Positions 1 through 7,122 of a stretch of 17,335 bases of DNA are shown in pieces; position 1 is the stretch's first letter; every line of letters begins with the position of its first letter. A program made the translations under genes and the position numbers. The notes beneath the pieces are model-generated. The model had not been told where the DNA came from. It was given only the letters and a program-made list of their open reading frames with translations, and did not search any database. Source of the stretch: an uncultured Oscillospiraceae bacterium (GTDB lineage: Bacteria; Bacillota; Clostridia; Oscillospirales; Acutalibacteraceae); contig CAJJLZ010000038.1 of assembly GCA_905192745.1 (NCBI GenBank), forward strand, positions 1 through 17,335, written 5' to 3'.

Positions 1-249
1 CTCAATCTCTTTAATCGCTCTTTTCTTTCTGTCCGTTTTTTCTTGACCTTTCCACCAGGGGCTTTTTTATGCTGTCCGCACAATCTGGGGCTGTTCAATT
101 ACTCAGCGTCCGGTTGATTTTTTTATGTGGAGTAGTATATAAACGTTTTAACCCGATTTTTGCAGATTTTAATTCAAGTAAAATTATTAGGCGTTACTAC
201 GGGGTTACTACGGAATGTTCCGTAAACCCGGATGAATACTACGTTGTAT
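1..249. mobile_element. End of a probable tRNA-integrated element, continuing out of the window to the left
   Basis: This AT-rich stretch abuts the 3' half of a tRNA-Ala gene. The bases just before 250 do not resemble the 5' half of a tRNA, so the host gene has been separated from this half. Tyrosine-recombinase elements commonly leave such a displaced tRNA 3' end at one boundary and rebuild the whole tRNA at the other. That makes this the inner edge of an integrated element; this is inference, since no integrase is in view. On the minus strand a Lys/Arg-rich frame is open from about base 96 to the left edge (TTG start possible). I do not recognise it. I see no convincing complete gene here. 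Confidence 0.5.
193..224. repeat. Tandem 10-bp repeats and a palindrome next to the attachment site
   Basis: GTTACTACGG occurs at 193-202 and again at 204-213, an 11-bp period. It is followed by the palindrome TACGGAA-tg-TTCCGTA at 209-224. Short direct repeats 25-60 bp from a tRNA attachment core resemble the arm-type binding sites of tyrosine integrases or their directionality factors. That role is inferred only from position and periodicity. Confidence 0.45.
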
Positions 250-299
250 CTTGAATGGCATTCAAGAGGTCAGCGGTTCGATCCCGCTTATCTCCACCA
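250..299 (+). tRNA. 3' half of tRNA-Ala(GGC), attachment-site remnant
   Basis: The anticodon stem-loop is complete at 250-266 (CTTGA, loop ATGGCAT, TCAAG), giving anticodon GGC. The variable loop AGGTC, T-arm (272-288), acceptor 3' strand TATCTCC (289-295), discriminator A296 and an encoded CCA follow. T293 corresponds to U70, which would form the G3-U70 pair that identifies alanine tRNA. The D-arm and 5' acceptor strand are absent upstream, where unrelated sequence starts at base 249. This is therefore a non-functional fragment. The intact copy is expected beyond the left edge if an element has integrated here. Confidence 0.8.
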
Positions 300-345
300 A
301 AAATAAAAGGTACAGGTCTGATGACCTGTACCTTTTATTTTTGCT
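300..345 (+). terminator. Intrinsic terminator after the tRNA-Ala 3' end
   Basis: A perfect 19-bp stem is formed by 300-318 and 323-341 with a TGAT loop. Its core is GGTACAGGTC/GACCTGTACC, and its lower part is A-rich against T-rich, which serves as the U-tract. It begins directly after the CCA end, so it is the original tRNA terminator. Confidence 0.85.
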
Positions 346-359
346 GCTTAAATGAAGGA

Positions 360-551
360 AATAAACCACCGGCTTAGCCGGCGGAACCGGGAAGGGACTT
401 TAGTCGGATAAAAAAGGGAAACTCCCTGCTAAAATAAAGAGGTAGGTCTGGCCAACCACACCAAAAAAATAGCAGGGAGGACTTTATCATGAAAGATAAA
501 GACATAAAGAGTTTAGAGCATACAACATGGAGATGTCAATACCATATTGTC
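360..551 (+). mobile_element. Left end and tnpA start of an IS200/IS605-type element (truncated)
   Basis: A short imperfect hairpin CCACCGGC-TTA-GCCGGCGG (about 367-385) has the look of the subterminal structure that Y1 transposases recognise. It is followed by a structured leader and the first ~20 codons of tnpA. The element stops abruptly at about 551, where mazF-like sequence begins. The transposase body and right end are missing here, but a matching 3' portion lies at 16789-17282 on the other strand. The exact left tip cannot be fixed by eye. Confidence 0.6.
422..479 (+). promoter_or_regulatory. Leader hairpin that masks the ribosome binding site of the tnpA start
   Basis: CTCCCTGCTA (422-431) is perfectly complementary to TAGCAGGGAG (470-479). 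The second arm contains the GGGAGG Shine-Dalgarno sequence that serves the ATG at 489. IS200 elements are known to limit transposase synthesis with a leader structure that hides the start, so the same role is likely here. The hairpin now controls the chimeric gene that follows. Confidence 0.6.
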
Positions 552-842
552 CTTTTGGAACAAATCCGGACAATAGACAAGCGGAGGCTGGACAACTATC
601 TCGGACGGCTGAACAGCCAGCAGATAAAGGGGATCAATCATGCCCTTGCAGTCAGCGTTGGCCTGATTGAGAAAACGCCTGAAAATTTAATCATGTGCCT
701 TTGCCCGGCCTGTGCCAATAACTTTTATGGCACAGGTTCTTATTATTTGCGGCGGCTTGACAGAAAAAAAGAAAAAGATGTTTGTACCTATTGCGGACAG
801 CGTACCGGTTATGACTTTGAAGTTGTACATCGGAATAAATGA
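489..842 (+). CDS. Chimera: IS200 TnpA N-terminus fused to MazF C-terminal part plus Cys-rich tail
   Basis: Residues 1-21 match the start of clostridial Y1 transposases (SLEHTTWRCQYHIV, where HTxWxCxYHIVF is usual). From residue 22 the protein is the C-terminal part of a MazF/PemK endoribonuclease. LLEQIRTIDKRRL followed by an amphipathic helix matches the EndoA-type C-terminus. About residues 70-117 form a probable zinc ribbon with CLCPAC and, later, CTYC. The MazF N-terminal half, with its RNA-binding and catalytic residues, is absent and there is no antitoxin gene, so toxin activity is not expected. An ATG within the Cys-rich part (at about 693) could yield that part alone. GGGAGG precedes the ATG but lies in a hairpin. 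The downstream 55-aa gene follows after 12 bases, suggesting cotranscription. Confidence 0.7.
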   Translation: MKDKDIKSLEHTTWRCQYHIVLLEQIRTIDKRRLDNYLGRLNSQQIKGINHALAVSVGLIEKTPENLIMCLCPACANNFYGTGSYYLRRLDRKKEKDVCTYCGQRTGYDFEVVHRNK

Positions 843-854
843 CCGGAGGGGTTT

Positions 855-1022
855 ATGGAAATTATATTTCATACCGGAAAAGAAAGCGATAAATCACTTC
901 GGGAATTTGATGAAAAGCGCGCTGACTTTCTTATGCGTGAACTTCGGAATATGAATGTGCAGGAGTTAAAGGCGCTGCTTCGCACACTGGTGGAGGACAA
1001 TCGCACCTTTGAGCCGAAATGA
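855..1022 (+). CDS. Small hypothetical protein (55 aa) upstream of the recombinase
   Basis: The ATG at 855 has a well-placed GGAGG (845-849), and the frame runs to TGA at 1020-1022. The product starts MEIIFHTGKESDKSLREF and is rich in charged residues. Its second half (MRELRNMNVQELKALLRTL) should be an amphipathic helix. There is no membrane segment or Cys motif. It sits between the Cys-rich chimera and the recombinase and is probably cotranscribed with the former. I recognise no family. A role as a small DNA-binding or recombination-direction factor is possible from position alone but not shown. Confidence 0.65.
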   Translation: MEIIFHTGKESDKSLREFDEKRADFLMRELRNMNVQELKALLRTLVEDNRTFEPK

Positions 1023-1037
1023 AAAGATTCCTATAAT
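1009..1037 (+). promoter_or_regulatory. Strong sigma-A-type promoter for the serine recombinase
   Basis: TTGAGC (1009-1014) and a perfect TATAAT (1032-1037) are separated by 17 bp, 63 bases before the recombinase start. The -35 box overlaps the last codons of the 55-aa gene, so the recombinase can be expressed independently of the genes upstream. Confidence 0.7.
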
Positions 1038-1047
1038 AGAAGTACGA

Positions 1048-1078
1048 AAGCAGGCGGACAAACAATCCTCGCCTGCTT
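1048..1078 (+). promoter_or_regulatory. Leader hairpin between promoter and recombinase start
   Basis: AAGCAGGCG (1048-1056) pairs with CGCCTGCTT (1070-1078), a 9-bp stem with a 13-base loop. No T-run follows, so a simple terminator is unlikely. The stem ends four bases before the AAGGAGG that serves the ATG at 1100. It may affect translation or mRNA stability. Confidence 0.4.
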
Positions 1079-1099
1079 CGTGAAGGAGGAAATTTTATA

Positions 1100-2950
1100 A
1101 TGAAACGAAAGGCAAGAATCCAGTCCGGTGTTGATGACAGATTAGTTGCTATCTATGCAAGAAAATCCCGTATTACCAATAAAGGTGACAGTATCGGTGT
1201 CCAGTTTAAGCAAAGCGCGGATTATGCAATAAACCAGTTATCTTTGCCGGAAGATTATGACTTTACCCGATATGAGGATAAGGGATTAAGCGGGTACTAT
1301 TCCGACCGCCCTGATTTTCAACGGCTTCTCCGTGATATTGAAATGGGAAAGATCAAAGCCGTGGCCTGTTACAAGTTAGACCGTATCAGCCGAAAAACTT
1401 CCGATCTAATGCGGCTTCTGGAATACTTTGAACGCCATGATGTGACGCTTTTGGTCTGCTCCAACAATATCAATACACAAATCAGCACGTCTAAAATCAT
1501 CATCCAGGTGTTGGCAATTATCGCAGAGTTTGAGCGGGACATTCTTACCGAACGCATTCAGGACAATTTAATGGAACTAGCAAAAGACGGACGCTGGCTG
1601 GGTGGTAAAACACCGACCGGCTTTTCCTCAAAGCGTGTAACAACTGGAAGCGGAAAGAATAAGAGCGCTGTCAGTTTTCTTGTGCCTGTTCAGGAAGAAC
1701 GGGAAATCATTTTGGAAATCTACCGCACCTTCTGGGAAACACGTTCTCTCCTGCAAACTGCAAATCTTATCAATGGGAAATACGAAACAAAACACGGTGC
1801 AAAATTTACCACCTCTACCATTCGGCTGATTTTACGGAACCCCATTTACTGTGTAGCGGATGAATATTCCTACAACTACTTTCTGGAGCATGATGGCAAC
1901 CTGTTCGGAGAACCATCTGAATTTGACGGGCAGCATGGCCTTTCTGCGTACAATAAGACCGATCAGATAAAGGTTGAGGATGAAGATTCCACCTTTTTTA
2001 ATCCGAAGTTTTCTCAACTCCTTACCCGGAAACCGATCAGCGAATGGATTGTTTCCGTGGGGAGGCATGAAGGTTTTATTAGTTCCCGCAAATGGGTAGA
2101 AACACAAAATATGCTGGACGAGATTGCCGAAAGGTACAATCAGCCACACAGAAAGACAAATGCCCTTTTATCTGGGTTAATGTTTTGTCCGATATGTGGG
2201 AAGCGGTTAAGGGTATTGCCGGAATCCAATCGCTGGACAAATGGAAAACCCCGTTTCAAATATGCCTGTCCCGGCGTGAGAGCAAAAGAATGTACCTTCA
2301 GGGGCGTTGAAGGCGTGTCACTGGATGAGTTCGTAGTGCAATCCCTTTCTGCGCTCCAGAAGCAGCGCCCTGATTATTACCAGCAGTTGTTGGAAAACCG
2401 TGTGGCAAATATGATCCGGACAGACCAGAGCGAAAAAGAGTATCAGGAAACGCAGAAGGCGATTAAACGGCTTAATGCAGATATTGCCGCACAGGTAAAG
2501 AACTTGCGGGAAGCGGATGACGCTTTGAAACGATTCATCCAAGAAGATATAAAAGAGCTGACAAATGAATTAGCGAAACAGGAAGCCGCTGTGCGCCGTA
2601 TGGAAGATACGCAATCTGAAAATCAGTATTTGATTCACGAACTGAATGCCATGAAAAAACGGCTGCTATCCTTTGAAGAATTTGCAAAGGACGCACAGCC
2701 GGAGGTTCTATTCACTTTGCTCCACTCGATTGTGGAGCGGATTTATATTACTACCGATGGCAGTTCGCAGAAATGCCATGTATATATCAAAGGCTGCGCC
2801 ACAGAGGATTATTCTGATGTCCTCGGCGCGGTCAGGTACATAAAACAAGAAGTTGCTTTACCGGTGGTGACGTGTATGCCACCGATGTGTGATTTAGATT
2901 ACTATAGCATTTGCTACACTCATCTGTGTAGGAGTACAATAGATCTTTGA
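1100..2950 (+). CDS. Large serine recombinase (site-specific integrase/excisionase)
   Basis: This 616-aa enzyme would cut and rejoin DNA at attachment sites through a serine-DNA link. The catalytic domain covers about residues 14-160. It has the nucleophile Ser23 in YARKS and the signature YKLDRISRK, and ends in the long helix with FERDILTERI. A 'recombinase' DNA-binding domain follows, starting near GGKTPTGF. A zinc ribbon with FCPICGK and two later Cys (about residues 365-400) is followed by a long charged coiled coil (about 430-520) that large serine integrases use for synapsis control. AAGGAGG lies 11 bases before the ATG. The last codons (STIDL, stop) lie inside the 34-bp inverted repeat at 2927-2960, so the native C-terminus may have been altered. 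Length and domain order are normal for the family. Confidence 0.9.
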   Translation: MKRKARIQSGVDDRLVAIYARKSRITNKGDSIGVQFKQSADYAINQLSLPEDYDFTRYEDKGLSGYYSDRPDFQRLLRDIEMGKIKAVACYKLDRISRKTSDLMRLLEYFERHDVTLLVCSNNINTQISTSKIIIQVLAIIAEFERDILTERIQDNLMELAKDGRWLGGKTPTGFSSKRVTTGSGKNKSAVSFLVPVQEEREIILEIYRTFWETRSLLQTANLINGKYETKHGAKFTTSTIRLILRNPIYCVADEYSYNYFLEHDGNLFGEPSEFDGQHGLSAYNKTDQIKVEDEDSTFFNPKFSQLLTRKPISEWIVSVGRHEGFISSRKWVETQNMLDEIAERYNQPHRKTNALLSGLMFCPICGKRLRVLPESNRWTNGKPRFKYACPGVRAKECTFRGVEGVSLDEFVVQSLSALQKQRPDYYQQLLENRVANMIRTDQSEKEYQETQKAIKRLNADIAAQVKNLREADDALKRFIQEDIKELTNELAKQEAAVRRMEDTQSENQYLIHELNAMKKRLLSFEEFAKDAQPEVLFTLLHSIVERIYITTDGSSQKCHVYIKGCATEDYSDVLGAVRYIKQEVALPVVTCMPPMCDLDYYSICYTHLCRSTIDL

Positions 2951-2960
2951 CAATCCTACA
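2927..2960. repeat. 34-bp imperfect inverted repeat, possible IS3-like end pair or att site
   Basis: TGTAGGA at 2927-2933 faces TCCTACA at 2954-2960, and the two halves match at about 13 of 18 positions when folded together. The right half (2943-2960) is identical over 18 bp to the complement of 17283-17300. Ends of the form TG...CA with partly matching 18-bp arms are typical of IS3-family elements. That would make this a nearly empty remnant of such an element. A recombinase attachment site is the alternative. The recombinase stop codon (2948-2950) falls inside. Confidence 0.5.
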
Positions 2961-3205
2961 AAAACGCGAAAAGCACAGACCGGCGCGCCAACGCATGATA
3001 AGAAAGGCGGTTTTGCTTATCCAAACCACGGGAAAACGCCTTATCCCCTTGAAATTCTTCCGGAAAATTCTTATTTTTTAGTAGGATGAAAACCTGATTC
3101 GTGGTATGCTGAATAGCGGAACGGCGGCCCCCTCTTCCCGGCGGCGGCGGGCCCCGTCCTCTGCTGTCCGCCGATCCACCCCGCCGCCGGAGTCAGGAGC
3201 AAATT
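2961..3205. other. Boundary region between mobile DNA and GC-rich chromosome, with an orphan open frame
   Basis: A plus-strand frame is open from 2943 to a TGA at 3087-3089 and reads on as KTRKAQTGAPTHDKKGG and later PYPLEILPENSYFLVG. It is closed on the left by a TAG at 2940 and has no start codon with a ribosome site. It could be the tail of a gene cut by the insertion to the left, but I do not recognise it. The region from 3110 to 3190 is very GC-rich and I see no further feature in it. Confidence 0.25.
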
Positions 3206-3673
3206 ATGCGCGCCATGCGGCGAATCCGGAAAAAGACCACCTATGACAAGGCCCGCGAAATTCTCAGCCGGGCGGAATGGGGCGTTCTTTCCACCACCTG
3301 CGACGACGGCCTTCCCTACGGCGTACCCCTTTCCTTCGTCCTTTCGGGAAACGCGGTGTATTTTCATTGTGCGGCCGAGGGACAGAAGCTGGACAACCTG
3401 ATGCACGACCGCCGGGTTTGTCTCACCGCGGTGAACGCCCCGACGGTTCTTCCCGAAGCGCTGAGCATGGCGTATGAAAGCGCCATGGCGTTCGGGGAAG
3501 CCCGCATCGTCTACGGAGAAGCGGAGCGGCAGGCGGCTCTGCGGCTGCTTTGCGAGAAATACGATCCCGGCCGTTCCGCCGCAGAGGTGGACGCTTATCT
3601 GAAAGCCCACAGCAAAAACGCCGTCGTCGTCCGGATGGATGTGGAATACATCTCGGGCAAAGCCTCCCGCTGA
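3206..3673 (+). CDS. Pyridoxamine 5'-phosphate oxidase-fold flavoprotein (NimA-like)
   Basis: The 155-aa product has the FMN-binding split-barrel layout of small PNPOx-like proteins, including those called nitroimidazole resistance proteins. Visible marks are the N-terminal AEWGVLSTTCDDGLPYGVPL strand pair, then VYFHCAAEGQKLDNL, where flavin-phosphate contacts usually lie. A C-terminal YDP...YLKAHSKNAVVVRMDVEYISGK follows, typical of this subgroup. It is probably a soluble cytoplasmic FMN-binding reductase. The substrate cannot be read from sequence, and nim-type drug resistance should not be assumed. AGGAG (3195-3199) supports the ATG at 3206; a second ATG at 3215 is less well placed. It lies 44 bases before a DUF4127 gene and is likely cotranscribed with it. 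Confidence 0.85.
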   Translation: MRAMRRIRKKTTYDKAREILSRAEWGVLSTTCDDGLPYGVPLSFVLSGNAVYFHCAAEGQKLDNLMHDRRVCLTAVNAPTVLPEALSMAYESAMAFGEARIVYGEAERQAALRLLCEKYDPGRSAAEVDAYLKAHSKNAVVVRMDVEYISGKASR

Positions 3674-3717
3674 CGGGCTCCCGCGCCGCCGAGAAATGAC
3701 TGTGAGGAGTGCCAACC

Positions 3718-5274
3718 ATGACAACCAAACACAAAGTGCTGTATGTGCCGCTGGACGACCGTCCCTGCAATTACCAGTATCCGCTGCTGCTTGCCGGCAT
3801 CACCGACGATGTGGAGCTGCTGGCTCCGCCCTTTTCCCTGATGGGGCGGCTGAAACGGGCCGCGGATACCGACGCGATCTGGGACTGGCTGTTCGAACAG
3901 GCGGCGGACGCCGAATACGCCGTGCTGTCGGTGGATACGCTGGTATACGGCAACATTATCCATTCCCGCATCCATCAGCGGACGATGGCGCAGATCGACG
4001 GCTATCTGGAAAATTTCCGCCGGCTGAAGAAACGCTTCCCCCGGCTGAGCATCCACGCTTTTAATCTGGTGGCCCGGGTGGCCGGTTATGACGGCAGCTT
4101 TGAAGATCCCGATTACTGGGCGGACTACGGCCGGCGGATCTGGCGGTACGGCTGGCTGACCGACCGGATCAGCCGCGGCGCGGCGGATGAAAAAGAGGCG
4201 GCGGAGCTCGCGGAAATCACCGCCGCGATCCCGGCCGACATTCTGGCGGATTTTCTCTCCCGCCGGGAAAAGGACGCGTATGTCAACGCCCGCAGCGTCG
4301 AGCTGGTAAAGGAAGGCGTGTTTGACCGGCTGGTAGTGCCGAAGGACGATACCGCCGAATACGGCTATGCCGCCATCGACCAGAAAAAGCTGTCCAAAAA
4401 GATTTTCGACGAGAGGGTAATGGACCGGGTTATGGTCTATCCCGGGGCGGACGAAGTGGGCAGCGTTCTGTTCGCCCGGGTATTCTGCCTGATAAAAGGC
4501 TATCGTCCCCGGATATACGTCCGTTTTTCCTCCACCCTCGGCCCCACGGTGATTCCGCGGTATGAGGACCGCCCCCTCGCGGAATCCATCAAGGCGCAGA
4601 TTACCTCGCTGGGGGGGATACTGACCGGAAGCGCGGCGGAATCGGATTTCCTGTTTGCGGTTCACTCCCCCGGCCGGTTCCAGATTGAATGCGGGGAACA
4701 GGAAAACCGGGATCTTTCCTTCGTCACCCACACCAACCTGCATGAATTTTTCGCCTATATGCGCGATTACGCCGAAACCCGCCGCCGGCCGGTCGCCCTG
4801 TCCGATGTCGCCTACTGCAACGGGGCGGACATTGCCATGATGCGCCACGCGCAGCAGGCCGGAATATTGGAACTGATCGCCGCCTACGGCGGATGGAACA
4901 CGGCGGAAAACACCAACGGCATGTGCCTCGCCCACGCCTGCATCCATTCGTATTACGCCGCCCGCGGCTTTGCCGGGGAGGGAGAGCGCCGGTCGCGGGA
5001 ATTCTGCGCGCGCAAGGTGTTCGAGGACTACCTGTTCCAGGCGACCATCATCACGGAGGGCTGCGCTGAAATTGAAAAGCGGTATCCCGGACATTCTCCT
5101 TATTACTGCGCCGATATCGAGGACGAGGTGGCCGCCTTCACCGGGGGCCGCCTGCGGGAGAAGATCGAGGCGGAATTCAACGGAAGATTTCAGGGCCGCA
5201 CGGTCACGATCGGGGACTTCACCCTTCCCTGGGACCGCGTACATGAACTGGGCTTCACCCTGACTCTGGCGTAA
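3718..5274 (+). CDS. DUF4127 family protein
   Basis: The 518-aa product begins KVLYVPLDDRPCNYQYP, the usual opening of DUF4127 proteins (PLDxRPxN near the N-terminus), and its length fits the family. Further conserved-looking blocks are SVDTLVYGNIIHSR, VPKDDTAEYGYA, PGADEVGSVLFAR, a central RPLAESIKAQ and DVAYCNGAD. Many Asp, Asn and His residues in these blocks suggest a metal- or sugar-handling enzyme, but no function is established that I can name. There is no signal peptide or membrane segment, so it is probably cytoplasmic. The ATG at 3718 is chosen because GAGGAG (3704-3709) is 8 bases upstream; a GTG at 3709 overlaps that site and is unlikely. A terminator follows the stop. Confidence 0.85.
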   Translation: MTTKHKVLYVPLDDRPCNYQYPLLLAGITDDVELLAPPFSLMGRLKRAADTDAIWDWLFEQAADAEYAVLSVDTLVYGNIIHSRIHQRTMAQIDGYLENFRRLKKRFPRLSIHAFNLVARVAGYDGSFEDPDYWADYGRRIWRYGWLTDRISRGAADEKEAAELAEITAAIPADILADFLSRREKDAYVNARSVELVKEGVFDRLVVPKDDTAEYGYAAIDQKKLSKKIFDERVMDRVMVYPGADEVGSVLFARVFCLIKGYRPRIYVRFSSTLGPTVIPRYEDRPLAESIKAQITSLGGILTGSAAESDFLFAVHSPGRFQIECGEQENRDLSFVTHTNLHEFFAYMRDYAETRRRPVALSDVAYCNGADIAMMRHAQQAGILELIAAYGGWNTAENTNGMCLAHACIHSYYAARGFAGEGERRSREFCARKVFEDYLFQATIITEGCAEIEKRYPGHSPYYCADIEDEVAAFTGGRLREKIEAEFNGRFQGRTVTIGDFTLPWDRVHELGFTLTLA

Positions 5275-5300
5275 ACCGGGGGAGCCGTTCGCTATAAACA

Positions 5301-5347
5301 AACCGGACCGGCGGGAGACGACCTCCCCTGCCGGTCCGGTTATTTTT
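5301..5347. terminator. Bidirectional terminator between convergent genes
   Basis: AACCGGACCGGC (5301-5312) pairs with the matching arm ending at 5341. A GGGAG/CTCCC inner stem extends the hairpin. TTATTTTTT follows on the plus side. On the minus side the stem is followed by TTTGTTT, so it can also stop transcripts from the convergent comM gene. Confidence 0.85.
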
Positions 5348-5370
5348 TCATAATGCCGCCTTGACGGCCC

Positions 5371-6903
5371 TTACCCCTGCCAGTATTTCCGGTCCAGACT
5401 GCGGTACTGCACCGCCTCCGCCACATGGGCGGCGTCAATCACGTCCGCCCCGTCGAGGTCGGCCACGGTGCGGGCCACCTTCAGCAGCCTGTCATACGCC
5501 CGCGCGGACAGGCCAAGCCGATCGAACGCGCCCCGCAGCAGGGTTTCCGCCGCCGGAGTCATCCGGCAGACCTCCCGCAGAAGCCGGGGCGGGACCTGCG
5601 CATTGCAGGTCACCGGCGTTCCCTGATACCGGCGGAGCTGGCGGGCGCGGGCGGCGTTCACCCGCTCCCGGATAACGGCCGAGCTTTCGGCCCGCTCCCC
5701 CGCCGTCAGCTGATCGAACTCGACCGGCGGCACCTCGATATGCAGGTCCACCCGATCGAGCAGCGGGCCGGACACCCGGGCGAGATAAGCCCGCCGGGCG
5801 TTGGGGGAGCAATGGCAGGGACGGGTGGGGTGTCCCAGATACCCGCAGGGACAGGGATTCATCGCCGCCACCAGCATAAACGCGCAGGGATAGGTCAGGG
5901 ACGCGTTCACCCGGGAGATGGTGACCTGCGCATCCTCCAACGGCTGGCGGAGGGCTTCCATCGCCGTGCGGCTGAATTCCGGCAGTTCGTCAAGGAACAG
6001 CACCCCCTGATGGGCGAGGGACACCTCCCCCGGCCGGGGAACCGTTCCGCCCCCGGCCAGCCCGGCGGCGGACACCCCGTGATGGGGAGACCGGAAGGGC
6101 CGTGCTTTCAGCAGCCCCGCCCCGCCGGGAAGGGTGCCGGCGATGGAATGAATCTTGGTCGCTTCCAGCGCCTCGGCGGGGGTCATATCCGGCAGGATGG
6201 AGGGAAGGCGGCGGGCCAGCATACTTTTACCCGAACCGGGCGGCCCGATCAGCAGGATATTGTGGGAACCGGCGGCCGCCACCTCCAGCGCGCGGCGGGC
6301 GGCAAGCTGCCCCTTTACGTCGGCAAAATCCGCCGTTTCGCCATCCCCGGCGCACAGGCCGGGAAAATCCTCCGGCCGGGCGGGCCGCAGGGGTGCTTCG
6401 CCCGAAAAATGGGTCAGGAGAGCCGCCACCGTTGTTACCGGATAAACCTCGATCCCGTCCACCACCGCGCCCTCCGCCGCGTTGCCGGCGGGGATAAAGA
6501 CCCGGCGGAGCCCCGCCTCCCGCGCGGCGATCGCCATCGGTAGCACCCCCCGCACCGGACGAACCTCCCCGGTCAGGGACAGTTCCCCGACAAAGGCCGC
6601 GTCGTCCAGCGGCTCGCGGAGCTGTCCGCTCGCTTTCAGCAGGGCGAGAAGGAGCGGCAGGTCGTATACCGAGCCCTCCTTGCGAACGTCGGCGGGTGCA
6701 AGGTTTACCGTAATCCGGCTGACCGGATAGGTAAAGCCGCAGTTTTTCATGGACGCCCGCACCCGGTCCCGGGACTCCCGCACCGCCGCGCCGGGCAGGC
6801 CGACCACGTCAAAGCCGGGCAGGCCCTGAGAAAGATCGGCCTCCACATCGATGCAAAAGCCCTCCACCCCGAGCAGACCCAGACTTCGAATCCTCGCAAA
6901 CAT
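5371..6903 (-). CDS. comM: ComM/YifB family Mg-chelatase-like AAA+ ATPase
   Basis: The 510-aa product is of normal family length. The N-terminal Lon-protease-like domain has the family opening (MFARIRSLGLLGVEG), then GLPGFDVVGLPGAAVRESR and RITVNLAPADVRKEG. The AAA+ domain carries Walker A GPPGSGKSML (about residue 220), the FRSPHH motif and Walker B LFLDELPEF. MNPCPCGYLGH and a C-terminal Mg-chelatase helical domain ending RSLDRKYW follow. ComM is a hexameric helicase that extends heteroduplex joints during natural transformation. A transformation role in this organism is not shown. Longer in-frame starts exist, but this ATG matches the family N-terminus and GAGGGGG lies upstream. It is convergent with the DUF4127 gene and divergent from the DUF3006-like gene. 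Confidence 0.95.
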   Translation of the reverse strand: MFARIRSLGLLGVEGFCIDVEADLSQGLPGFDVVGLPGAAVRESRDRVRASMKNCGFTYPVSRITVNLAPADVRKEGSVYDLPLLLALLKASGQLREPLDDAAFVGELSLTGEVRPVRGVLPMAIAAREAGLRRVFIPAGNAAEGAVVDGIEVYPVTTVAALLTHFSGEAPLRPARPEDFPGLCAGDGETADFADVKGQLAARRALEVAAAGSHNILLIGPPGSGKSMLARRLPSILPDMTPAEALEATKIHSIAGTLPGGAGLLKARPFRSPHHGVSAAGLAGGGTVPRPGEVSLAHQGVLFLDELPEFSRTAMEALRQPLEDAQVTISRVNASLTYPCAFMLVAAMNPCPCGYLGHPTRPCHCSPNARRAYLARVSGPLLDRVDLHIEVPPVEFDQLTAGERAESSAVIRERVNAARARQLRRYQGTPVTCNAQVPPRLLREVCRMTPAAETLLRGAFDRLGLSARAYDRLLKVARTVADLDGADVIDAAHVAEAVQYRSLDRKYWQG

Positions 6904-6937
6904 CCTGCCGCCCCCTCTTTTCCATTTCTTTCTAATA

Positions 6938-6966
6938 AGTATAGCCCGCCCCCGCTGTGGTGACAA
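6938..6966 (-). promoter_or_regulatory. Sigma-A-type promoter for comM
   Basis: On the minus strand TTGTCA (6966-6961) and TATACT (6943-6938) are 17 bp apart. They lie 35 bases before the comM start codon. Confidence 0.75.
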
Positions 6967-7032
6967 GCGGGTTGGCGTGAACAAACCACACAGAGAGCGT
7001 GTTTCCCCCCCTGTTTCCACGGCCCCGGGCGA

Positions 7033-7061
7033 TTGCAACCGGCGGTAAAATATGTTACACT
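7033..7061 (+). promoter_or_regulatory. Sigma-A-type promoter for the DUF3006-like to AI-2E-family gene group
   Basis: TTGCAA (7033-7038) and TACACT (7056-7061) are 17 bp apart, about 60 bases before the small gene at 7123. No terminator is visible until 10563, so one transcript could cover four genes. Confidence 0.7.
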
Positions 7062-7122
7062 GAAACCGCGCCGCGGAAAGCCGCGGACGGTATGGTCTAT
7101 AAACGAACGGCGGAGGATGGAC

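Noticed and set aside
69..254. 61-codon plus-strand frame before the tRNA fragment
   Set aside because: No ribosome site, no recognisable motif, and it runs through the repeats and into the tRNA anticodon arm; treated as chance.
489..842. Active MazF toxin of a toxin-antitoxin pair
   Set aside because: The N-terminal half with catalytic and RNA-contact residues is missing, and no antitoxin gene is adjacent.
3595..5301. Long minus-strand frame opposite the DUF4127 gene
   Set aside because: Low-information Gly/Arg/Pro-rich shadow of a GC-rich gene; the plus strand has a good ribosome site and family motifs.
5425..6543. 372-codon plus-strand frame opposite comM
   Set aside because: Shadow frame; composition is Gly/Arg/Pro/His-rich without domain features, while comM motifs are unambiguous.
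6904..7122. Possible riboswitch in the divergent comM/DUF3006 region
   Set aside because: Both promoters explain the spacing; no conserved aptamer-like structure was seen.
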